This document shows positions 1 to 6,637 of a DNA stretch of 64,000 nucleotides, in pieces. A model generated the notes under the pieces. It made no database searches. It had not been told where the DNA came from and saw only the letters and a program-made list of their open reading frames with translations. This DNA comes from ZC4RG17 sp036380875 (lineage in GTDB: Bacteria; Actinomycetota; Acidimicrobiia; Spongiisociales; ZC4RG35): contig DASVDX010000083.1 in assembly GCA_036380875.1 (NCBI GenBank), positions 53,338-117,337 of the forward strand. The letters run 5' to 3'. The translations under genes were made by a program, and so were the position numbers. Each line of letters opens with the position of its first letter. The first letter of the stretch is position 1.

Positions 1-1645
1 CGCCGAGTGCCCTCGCCTTGGCGGCGTCCTCGGGGGTGTCGGCGTTGGCCCGGATCCCGATCACTCTCACCTCATCGGCCCAGCTGAGCAGTTGGGCCAG
101 CTCCGGTGTCTCTTCCGGTGCTACCAGCGGTACCTGGCCGAGATAGACGGTGCCGTTGGTGCCGTCGATGGTGATCAGGTCGCCCTCTTTGAAGTCGTGC
201 TCTCCGCACAGGGCGGTTTTGGCCGAGTTGTCGATGACGAGGCCGCTCGCACCGGTGACGGCCGGCTTGCCCATGCCGCGGGCCACCACGGCGGCGTGGG
301 AGGTCTTGCCGCCCTGGGCGGTGAGGATCCCGGCCGCGGCCGCCATGCCGTGGATGTCGTCGGGAGTGGTCTCGGGCCGCACGAGGATCACCGGCCCGCC
401 ACCGTCGGCGGCCATCTCGACGGCGCGATCGGCGTCGAATGCAACCCGGCCGACGGCGGCGCCGGGGGAGGCGGCTACGCCGGTCGTGATCGGGACGACG
501 TCGGAGGAGGTGTCGATCTGCGGTCGATGCAGCTGCTCGATCGAGTCGGGGTCGACCCGCATGATCGCCTCGTTGCGGTCGATCAGCCCCTCCTCGACCA
601 TCTTGACGGCCAACCGGACCGCCGACTGGGCGGTGCGCTTGCCGACCCGGGTCTGGAGGATGTAGAGCACGCCCTTCTCGATCGTGAACTCGATGTCGAG
701 CATGTCCCGGTAGTGCTGCTCGAGGCGGGCCATGATGTCGAGCAGTTGGGCGTGCGGACCGGGATGCATGCTGGCGAGCTCGTCGAGCGTGTACGTGTTG
801 CGGATGCCGGCGACCACGTCCTCGCCCTGGGCTCGAGGGAGGTAGTCGCCGAACGGCTCGGCGGCGCCGGTGCCAGGATCGCGGGTGAAGCACACGCCGG
901 TCCCGGAATCCTCTCCGAGGTCACCGAACACCATCATCTGCACGTTGCAGGCGGTGCCGAGATCGTCGGGGATCCCGTGGATCCGCCGGTAGTCGATGGC
1001 CCGGCGGTTGTTCCAGGAGTGGAACACAGCCTCGATGGCGCCCCGTAGCTGCTCGCGGGGGTCGGAGGGGATCGGCCGGTCGGCGTGCTCACGGATCAAG
1101 GCCTTGAAGCGGTTGGCCGCTTCCCGGAGGTCCTCGGCGGTCAAGTCGGCGTCGCTGTCGACGCCTCGCTTGCCGCGAAGCTCGGAGAGGACGGCCTGGA
1201 AATGCCGGTCGGGGACCTCGAGCACGACGTCGCCGTACATCTGCAGGAAACGGCGATACACGTCCCAGGAGAAATGCGAATCCCCCGACCACTCTTCGAG
1301 CACCCGGACGACGTCGTCGTTCGTCCCGAGGTTGAGGACCGTGTCCATCATCCCCGGCATCGAGAACACGGCGCCGGACCTGACGGACAAGAGGAGAGGC
1401 ACCGGGCCGGCGCCGAAGGATCGGCCGGTCTTCTCCTCGAGGCGGGCGATGGCGTCGTCCACCTCTTTCCACATCTCTTCCGGGAGCTCGCCTTCCTTGA
1501 GCATCACCCGGCAGGCTTCGGTGGAGATTGTGAACCCGGGCGGCACGGGTAAGCCCAGCTTGGTCATCTCCGCCAAGCCGGCGCCCTTGCCACCCAGCAG
1601 ATGCTTGTCGCTCTCAGTGGCGCCGAAATCGAAAACGTAAGGCAC
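1..1645 (-). CDS. ppdK: Pyruvate, phosphate dikinase, C-terminus cut off by window edge
   Basis: Interconverts pyruvate, ATP and phosphate with PEP, AMP and pyrophosphate in the cytoplasm. About 548 N-terminal residues are present of a family length near 880; the PEP/pyruvate barrel lies beyond the left edge. The start is the GTG at 1645, preceded by AGGAGA about 10 nt upstream. The protein opens with a VFDFG segment and a GGKGAGLAEM nucleotide-binding stretch. The phospho-carrier motif GGKTSHAAVVARGMGKP is intact, with the catalytic His at residue 450, where the family expects it. It is transcribed away from a small membrane protein gene that lies upstream on the same strand. Identification is firm; only completeness is unknown. 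Confidence 0.95.
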   Translation of the reverse strand, partial: MPYVFDFGATESDKHLLGGKGAGLAEMTKLGLPVPPGFTISTEACRVMLKEGELPEEMWKEVDDAIARLEEKTGRSFGAGPVPLLLSVRSGAVFSMPGMMDTVLNLGTNDDVVRVLEEWSGDSHFSWDVYRRFLQMYGDVVLEVPDRHFQAVLSELRGKRGVDSDADLTAEDLREAANRFKALIREHADRPIPSDPREQLRGAIEAVFHSWNNRRAIDYRRIHGIPDDLGTACNVQMMVFGDLGEDSGTGVCFTRDPGTGAAEPFGDYLPRAQGEDVVAGIRNTYTLDELASMHPGPHAQLLDIMARLEQHYRDMLDIEFTIEKGVLYILQTRVGKRTAQSAVRLAVKMVEEGLIDRNEAIMRVDPDSIEQLHRPQIDTSSDVVPITTGVAASPGAAVGRVAFDADRAVEMAADGGGPVILVRPETTPDDIHGMAAAAGILTAQGGKTSHAAVVARGMGKPAVTGASGLVIDNSAKTALCGEHDFKEGDLITIDGTNGTVYLGQVPLVAPEETPELAQLLSWADEVRVIGIRANADTPEDAAKARALG

Positions 1646-1747
1646 TGTCGTCCAATCTCCTGATCGTTCCCGCCCGAACGCTATCAGACACATCACAGGC
1701 CGCCTCCGGGCGAAAGTCACAACACCAGGAGACGGACGACATTGCTC

Positions 1748-1769
1748 GTCCGGGCGGGAAGGCCCGGAC
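1748..1769. terminator. Strong GC hairpin between two minus-strand genes
   Basis: A perfect 8-bp stem (GTCCGGGC / GCCCGGAC) with a 6-nt loop lies directly after the stop of the 132-aa membrane protein gene and before ppdK. It has no T-tract on either strand, so it could be a hairpin-only terminator or an RNA-stability element. Placement supports termination; activity is inferred. Confidence 0.4.
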
Positions 1770-1776
1770 CTTCAGT

Positions 1777-2175
1777 TCACCGAGGAATTTCGCCGGTTAC
1801 GGGCGCCGGAGGGCGGGTCTCGTTCCAGGGCTCGCGGCGATTCACCTCTGGGTAACTTTGTTCGTTTTTCCTGCTGATCGCTTTCACCAGCGCTGCCCCG
1901 ACGACCAGGCCGATGAGCATCGCCCAGATCATCCGGCGCCGCGACTTGCGGGCGGTGACGAGATTGAGGCGCTTGAGGGTGGCGTCGGGGAGCTGCTCCA
2001 TCTGCTCGCCGAAGCGCTCCACCATCAGCTCCCCTAGCTGACGGGACTCCGTCCCCAGCTTCTCGAGGAGATCGTCGGCGCCTTCTTTCACCTTCTCGGC
2101 TACCGGGCTCATCTGGTCCATCAGCCCGACAGCCGTGGCCCCGAGGGTCTTCAACACGTTCACTTGTTCCTCCAT
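1777..2175 (-). CDS. Small single-pass membrane protein of unknown function
   Basis: A 132-residue protein that I do not recognise. Residues 1-75 are charged and probably helical, with many E, K and L residues at heptad-like spacing. A single hydrophobic segment at about residues 82-100 (WAMLIGLVVGAAL) is flanked by basic residues (RKSRRR before, SRKN after). The tail is short, polar and Pro-rich. This suggests a bitopic inner-membrane protein with a long helical N-terminal region. It starts at ATG 2175 without an obvious strong Shine-Dalgarno. It sits alone between ppdK and the SDR/menA pair, so context gives no function. Confidence 0.7.
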   Translation of the reverse strand: MEEQVNVLKTLGATAVGLMDQMSPVAEKVKEGADDLLEKLGTESRQLGELMVERFGEQMEQLPDATLKRLNLVTARKSRRRMIWAMLIGLVVGAALVKAISRKNEQSYPEVNRREPWNETRPPAPVTGEIPR

Positions 2176-2246
2176 GTGTCGACGTCTTCGCCCGGGTGGA
2201 CGCTTAGACCCCTACCCCGAACGTAGTCCGTTCAAAGCGGAGAAGT

Positions 2247-3011
2247 TCAAAACGCCGAGTACCCGCCGTCTACGACTATCTCAGTTCCCGTCATGTATGC
2301 CGAAGCCGGTGAGGCGAGGAAAACGGCGACTCCTTCGAAGTCTTCGGCCGTGCCCCATCGTCGCAGCGGCACCCGGAAGCGCAACGCATCCTCGAACCGC
2401 TCGTTGCCCTGGAGCTCGTCGGTCATCTCGGTGGCGACCCAACCCGGGGCGATCACGTTGACCCGGATGTTGTGACGGGCGAGGCGCACCGCCAGCGCCC
2501 GGGCGAAGGCCGTGGCCGCTCCTTTGGACGCCGAGTAGTGGGGTGCGGTCGGGTTGCCGCGATTGGCGGCGATCGACGAGGTGATCACGATCGAACCCGG
2601 GGCGTCCCGGGCGATGAGATGGCGGGCGACTTCGCGGGCGACGAGGAACACGCCGCCGACGTTGACGTCGAACACGTTCTCCAGTTCGGCCAACTCCATC
2701 TCCGGGAACGCCACCCCGGAGGTGACCCCGGCGTTGGCGAAGACCGAGTCGACCTTGCCCATCTGGTCGACCGTTGCTGCCAGAGCGTCGATCACCGATC
2801 TCTCGTCGGTCACATCACAAGCGACGGAGATGGCCTCGCCTTTCCCGAGCCCGGACAGCCGCCCAACGGCCTCGTCGGCCTTCTCGAGGTCACGTGCCCA
2901 GATCGCCACCGAAGCATTGGCCCGGGCGAGGCCCCGGGCCAATCCGAACCCGATTCCCCGGTTGCCGCCGGTGACGATGCTGACGTGTCCGGTCAGATCG
3001 AAGAGTTCCAC
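2247..3011 (-). CDS. SDR-family NAD(P)-dependent oxidoreductase
   Basis: A classical short-chain dehydrogenase/reductase of 254 residues, a typical length. The nucleotide-binding TGGNRGIG motif is near residue 13, NAG follows the fourth strand, and the catalytic triad is visible as Ser (ITSS), Tyr and Lys in HYSASK. The C-terminus is the usual GTEIVVDGGY. The start taken is GTG 3011; the same frame stays open far upstream, but that part is antisense-like read-through of menA DNA. It begins only 17 nt after the menA stop, so the two are probably co-transcribed. The substrate cannot be read from sequence; FabG-like or sugar/steroid dehydrogenases are all possible. Confidence 0.88.
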   Translation of the reverse strand: MELFDLTGHVSIVTGGNRGIGFGLARGLARANASVAIWARDLEKADEAVGRLSGLGKGEAISVACDVTDERSVIDALAATVDQMGKVDSVFANAGVTSGVAFPEMELAELENVFDVNVGGVFLVAREVARHLIARDAPGSIVITSSIAANRGNPTAPHYSASKGAATAFARALAVRLARHNIRVNVIAPGWVATEMTDELQGNERFEDALRFRVPLRRWGTAEDFEGVAVFLASPASAYMTGTEIVVDGGYSAF

Positions 3012-3028
3012 CTCGGGGAGCCTAGAGG

Positions 3029-3913
3029 TCAGCCGCCGACCGCGGCGGCCAGGCCGAGAGCGGCTCCGGTCCAGAGTTCGAGGCGGGCGGTCTGGGACAA
3101 GACCGGGATCAGGGCCACGCCTTCGGCACCCGATGAGATCGTCCGGTTGGGGCCGATGGCGAACGGCGCCAGGAAGGCGGCGAGTCCTGTCAGGCGGGGG
3201 GTGACCCCGGCGATGGCGGCGACAGCCACGACGAGGAACGCTCCGTAGGTGAGCACGGCGTACATCCGCTCCGTGCCCCCCCGACCCAGGACCACGGCCA
3301 GGGTGCGTTTTCCCACCCGCGCGTCGGTGTCGATGTCGCGGCGGTTGTTGGCGACGAGGATCGCCGCGGCCAGCATGCCCATCGGGATGGCCAGGATCCA
3401 GGCGCTGAGCGGGGCGGTCATGTCGTGGACGTAGCGGCTGCCCACAGTGGCGACGAGCCCGAAGAAGACGAAGACAGCCAACTCGCCGAGCGCCCGGTAG
3501 CCGTAGGGGAGAGGGCCTCCGACATAGGTCAGCATGGCGATGACAGACGCCACGCCGATCGCCGCCACCACCCATCCGGCGATGGCGATCAGCCAGATCC
3601 CCGCCGCCACAGCGACCGCCACGGCGAGCCAGGTGGCGGTCCACATGGCGCGCGCCGACACCCGCCCGGAGGCGACCATCCGCGGCGGGCCGACACGGTC
3701 GGCGGGGTCGGCGCCCCGGGCGGCGTCGGAGACGTCGTTGGCGAAGTTGGCCGCTACCTGGATGGCGAGGGCGCCGACCAGCGCGGCGATGAAGGCGTCG
3801 GCTCGGAAGACTCCGTCGCCGATCGCCAACCCCGTGCCGACGAGGACCGGCGAAGCCGCCGCCGGCAACGTCCGCGGCCTCGCCGCTTCCACCCACGCCT
3901 CGAACGTGCTCAT
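3029..3913 (-). CDS. menA: 1,4-dihydroxy-2-naphthoate polyprenyltransferase
   Basis: An integral-membrane UbiA-family enzyme that attaches the polyprenyl tail to dihydroxynaphthoate in menaquinone synthesis. It has 294 residues with about eight or nine hydrophobic helices. The first Asp-rich motif is NFANDVSDAARGAD, which matches the MenA consensus, and the N-terminal WVEAARPRTLPAA is also typical. The start is ATG 3913. It is the first gene of a pair with the SDR and lies just downstream of menB on the same strand, separated by the heptamer array; menE lies on the other strand near 8.7 kb. menF, D, H and C are not in the window. Confidence 0.93.
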   Translation of the reverse strand: MSTFEAWVEAARPRTLPAAASPVLVGTGLAIGDGVFRADAFIAALVGALAIQVAANFANDVSDAARGADPADRVGPPRMVASGRVSARAMWTATWLAVAVAVAAGIWLIAIAGWVVAAIGVASVIAMLTYVGGPLPYGYRALGELAVFVFFGLVATVGSRYVHDMTAPLSAWILAIPMGMLAAAILVANNRRDIDTDARVGKRTLAVVLGRGGTERMYAVLTYGAFLVVAVAAIAGVTPRLTGLAAFLAPFAIGPNRTISSGAEGVALIPVLSQTARLELWTGAALGLAAAVGG

Positions 3914-3922
3914 GGGCTAGGC

Positions 3923-4055
3923 GCGTGTTGCAAGTCGCGAGTGGTAGGTCGCGAGTCGCGAGTCTCTGAGCAGTCAGCGTCTGCCCACTGCCGTCCGCCG
4001 ACAGCCGTCGGCCGTCTGCCCACTTCCGGCTTCCGACTTCCGACTTCCGACTCCA
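3923..4055. repeat. Degenerate heptanucleotide repeat array between menB and menA
   Basis: Reading the plus strand in steps of seven from 3923 to 4055 gives about 19 consecutive heptamers with no phase slip. There are three blocks: GCGAGTC-type units at 3930-3964, GTCTGCC-type units at 3979-4020 (GTCTGCC, CACTGCC, GTCCGCC, GACAGCC, GTCGGCC, GTCTGCC), and (G/C)ACTTCC-type units at 4021-4048. Two transitional units separate the first two blocks. The array fills almost the whole menB-menA gap. It resembles the short tandemly repeated heptanucleotide sequences known from cyanobacterial intergenic DNA. Function is unknown. Confidence 0.8.
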
Positions 4056-4955
4056 TCAATACATCCACGGGAAGCGGTGGAAATCCGGTGGGCGCTTCTC
4101 CAGGAAAGCGTCCCGGCCCTCTCTCGCCTCTTCGGTCATGTAGCCGAGGCGAGTCGCCTCTCCGGCGAAGATCTGCTGGCCGACGAGGCCGTCGTCCACC
4201 AGGTTGAAGGCGAACTTGAGCATCCGCTGGGCCATGGGCGATTTGGCCGTGATCTCCCGAGCCCACTGCAGGGCGGTCGCCTCCAACTCGGCGTGTGGCA
4301 CCACCTCGTTGACCATGCCCATCTCCTTCGCCTCCTGCGCCGAGTAGGAGCGGCCGAGGAAGAAGATCTCCCGGGCCCGTTTCTGGCCGACCATGCGGGC
4401 CAGGTAGGCAGACCCATATCCGGCGTCGAAGGAGGCGACGTCGGCGTCCGTCTGCTTGAAGACGGCGTGCTCGGCCGAGGCGATCGTCAGGTCGCAGACC
4501 ACGTGGAGGGAGTGGCCACCGCCCACCGCCCATCCGGGGACGACGGCGATCACGACCTTCGGCATGAAGCGGATCAGCCGCTGCACCTCGAGGATGTGGA
4601 GACGGCCGAGGCGGGCGGTATCGACCGTGTCGGCGGTTTCTCCTTCGGCGTAGCGGTAGCCCTCCGGTCCCCGGATCCGCTGGTCCCCGCCGGAGCAGAA
4701 CGCCCAGACACCGTCCTTGGGGGAAGGGCCGTTGCCGGTCAGGAGGACGCAGCCGACGTCGGGCGTCTGGCGGGCATGGTCCAAGGCGGTGTACAGCTCG
4801 TCGACGGTGTGCGGCCGGAAGGCGTTGCGAACCTCGGGGCGGTCGAAAGCCACCCGGACCGCTCCCACGTCCCGCGCCCGGTGGTAGGTGATGTCGGTGA
4901 AGTTGAAGCCGGGCACCGGTTCCCAGGCATCGGGATCGAAGATCTCGGAGACCAT
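4056..4955 (-). CDS. menB: 1,4-dihydroxy-2-naphthoyl-CoA synthase
   Basis: A crotonase-fold enzyme that closes the second ring of the naphthoquinone in menaquinone synthesis. At 299 residues it has the usual length of the actinobacterial form. Diagnostic segments are WAFCSGGDQRIRG (oxyanion-hole and active-site loop), VPGWAVGGGHSLH, and FDAGYGSAYLARMVG. The C-terminus is FHRFPWMY, where MenB normally carries an aromatic end. The start is ATG 4955, with a TAATCT -10 box only 6 nt upstream, so it is probably leaderless. The menA gene follows about 140 nt downstream, past the heptamer array. Confidence 0.95.
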   Translation of the reverse strand: MVSEIFDPDAWEPVPGFNFTDITYHRARDVGAVRVAFDRPEVRNAFRPHTVDELYTALDHARQTPDVGCVLLTGNGPSPKDGVWAFCSGGDQRIRGPEGYRYAEGETADTVDTARLGRLHILEVQRLIRFMPKVVIAVVPGWAVGGGHSLHVVCDLTIASAEHAVFKQTDADVASFDAGYGSAYLARMVGQKRAREIFFLGRSYSAQEAKEMGMVNEVVPHAELEATALQWAREITAKSPMAQRMLKFAFNLVDDGLVGQQIFAGEATRLGYMTEEAREGRDAFLEKRPPDFHRFPWMY

Positions 4956-4961
4956 GCAGCG

Positions 4962-4967
4962 AGATTA
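4962..4967 (-). promoter_or_regulatory. Leaderless-type -10 box of menB
   Basis: TAATCT on the minus strand ends 6 nt before the menB ATG and there is no Shine-Dalgarno. This is the spacing expected when transcription starts at the start codon itself. Inferred from position and consensus only. Confidence 0.5.
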
Positions 4968-5009
4968 GATGGGGTCCGGTCTCGCTACAGATCAGTTGTC
5001 TTGCCGCCG

Positions 5010-5055
5010 TAAAGTAACCAACATGTGGCGGGCGGCGACTCTGGCCGCCGGCTAA
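5010..5055 (+). promoter_or_regulatory. Putative leaderless promoter and 10-codon leader peptide of the surface operon
   Basis: TAAAGT (5010-5015) is followed by 7 nt and then ATG 5023, which opens a 10-codon reading frame (MWRAATLAAG) ending at TAA 5053-5055. Within it GGCGGC and GCCGCC can form a 6-bp hairpin with a 7-nt loop. The next gene starts at 5078 behind GAAGGGAA. The layout resembles a translated leader with a hairpin. It is inferred from sequence only and could be chance. Confidence 0.35.
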
Positions 5056-5077
5056 CGACCTCGAAGGGAAACCCCAG

Positions 5078-5272
5078 ATGATCTTTGCCTATCTCGATCC
5101 GGGTTCTGGAAGTCTGATCCTGCAAGCGGTGCTGGGCGGGGTGGCCGGGCTCGGTGTGGCCGCCAAGGCGATGCGCAGCCGGTGGCGTTCCCGAAAGGCC
5201 GAGGAATCGGCTCCCGAGCAGACGTCAGAACAGGCCGACCCGGTACCGGCCGAGGACGCCCAGGAAGGCTGA
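5078..5272 (+). CDS. Small membrane protein with YLDPGSGSLILQ signature
   Basis: A 64-residue protein. Residues 4-16 carry the signature YLDPGSGSLILQ, followed by a Gly/Ala-rich hydrophobic helix (about 14-30), a basic patch (MRSRWRSRK) and an acidic, Glu/Pro-rich tail. I recall such small DPGSGS proteins next to sulfatase/AlkP-type membrane proteins and surface-polymer genes in other bacteria, but their function is not established. The start is ATG 5078 behind GAAGGGAA. It is the first gene of a tight three-gene unit, with the next start 7 nt after its stop. It may be an accessory or scaffolding subunit of the transferase encoded at 6634. Confidence 0.8.
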   Translation: MIFAYLDPGSGSLILQAVLGGVAGLGVAAKAMRSRWRSRKAEESAPEQTSEQADPVPAEDAQEG

Positions 5273-5278
5273 TCCCAT

Positions 5279-6637
5279 TTGAACCGGGCCGATCCCGGGT
5301 CGTTTCGGGACCCGGCGTCACATGTCGTCCTGGGCGACACAACGGTCACGCGGATCCTGGATGAGCGCGGCCTGGCGGACTGGCGCGCCCTGCAACAGAC
5401 CGAGTTCTTTCGACGGGCGACCGCCGACGGTCGCCTGATCGAGACCTCCGAGGTGGAAGCCCCAGAGGGCGCTGCCGGCGCCCTCGAGCACCCTCGGCTC
5501 CGCTTCATCACCTATCCCTACGAGTGGACCTTCTCGATGTTGCGCGATGCCGCCGTCCTCCAACTCGACCTGATGCTGGAGGCGCTCGCCGAGGGAATGA
5601 TCCTGAAGGACGCCACCCCTTACAACGTCCAGTTCGTCGGCGGCCGTCCCCAGTTCATCGACATCGGCTCGTTCGAGCAGTACCGCAAGGGTGAGCCGTG
5701 GATCGGCTACCGCCAGTTCTGCCGCCAGTACCTCCATCCGCTGCTGATGGAGGCGTGGTGTGGGGTTCCCTTCCAGCCCTGGCTCAGAGGTGACCCTGAG
5801 GGGCCGACCAGCGCCCAGATGTGGCGGCTGCTGCCCGCTCGCCGCAAGGCGTCTCCGGCGGCCATCCTCCACATCGGGCTCCAGGCTCGGGCCGAAGCTC
5901 GCCTCGCCGGTCGGGAGGTGCGGCGGTCCCTCGCCGAAGCTGGATTCACCGCCGACCTGATCCGCGCCAACGTCGAGAAGCTGCGCGCGTTGGTCGAGTC
6001 ACTGGAGTGGGAAACCGCCGGCGGAGCCTGGTCCACCTACCACGGGTGCGACCACGTCGCTCGGGACAGGAACCTGAAGACCGAGTTCCTGATCGAGGCA
6101 CTGGAAGAGGTCTCACCAGCGACCGTCCTCGACCTGGGTGCCAACGACGGTCATTTCAGCCAGGTCGCCGTTTCCCGGGGCGCCGACGCCATCGCCGTAG
6201 ACGGCGACGAAGTCGTGCTCGACCGGCTCTATCGATCGCTGACGCCGGGCGTGTCCATGACTCCGGTGCTGACCGACCTCCAGAACCCGTCCCCGTCCCA
6301 GGGATGGGCAGGGGTGGAGCGGCCTTCGCTATTCGAGCGGGCCCGTCCCGACCTCGTCATCGCCTACGGCCTCATCCACCACCTGATCTACACCGCGTCG
6401 ATCCCTCCGGCGAACGTAGTCGAGTGGCTCGCCGGATTCGGCGTGCCCGTCGTGGTCGAATTCGTCGCTCCTGAGGATCCGATGGTCGCTCAGCTCACCG
6501 CCAACAAGAGGCCGGAGGAACTCCATGCCGACAGGGACAGGGAGGCCTTCGAACGGCTGGTGCGCCGCCACTTCGAGGTGGTGAGGGAGGCCGATCTACC
6601 CGGAGGTACGAGGCGTCTTTACCATCTGGCTAGATGA
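5279..6637 (+). CDS. Kinase-like domain fused to SAM-dependent methyltransferase
   Basis: A 452-residue protein starting at TTG 5279, with AGGAAGG about 10 nt upstream. The N-terminal half looks like an atypical kinase: a catalytic-loop-like LKDATPYNVQF at residues 109-119 (Asp111, Asn116) and FIDIGSFE at 127-133 in the position of a DFG motif. The C-terminal half is a class I methyltransferase, with motif I VLDLGANDGHFS near 283-294 and an acidic end to strand 2 (AVDGDE). A related protein has sometimes been annotated as nodulation protein NoeA. It overlaps the next gene by ATGA. The likely role is phosphorylation plus methylation of a surface glycan or lipid, by context. The exact substrate is unknown. 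Confidence 0.75.
   Translation: MNRADPGSFRDPASHVVLGDTTVTRILDERGLADWRALQQTEFFRRATADGRLIETSEVEAPEGAAGALEHPRLRFITYPYEWTFSMLRDAAVLQLDLMLEALAEGMILKDATPYNVQFVGGRPQFIDIGSFEQYRKGEPWIGYRQFCRQYLHPLLMEAWCGVPFQPWLRGDPEGPTSAQMWRLLPARRKASPAAILHIGLQARAEARLAGREVRRSLAEAGFTADLIRANVEKLRALVESLEWETAGGAWSTYHGCDHVARDRNLKTEFLIEALEEVSPATVLDLGANDGHFSQVAVSRGADAIAVDGDEVVLDRLYRSLTPGVSMTPVLTDLQNPSPSQGWAGVERPSLFERARPDLVIAYGLIHHLIYTASIPPANVVEWLAGFGVPVVVEFVAPEDPMVAQLTANKRPEELHADRDREAFERLVRRHFEVVREADLPGGTRRLYHLAR

Noticed and set aside
3012..3896. N-terminal extension of the SDR frame
   Set aside because: The frame is open but overlaps menA on the same strand in another frame, and the SDR fold begins only at about 3011.
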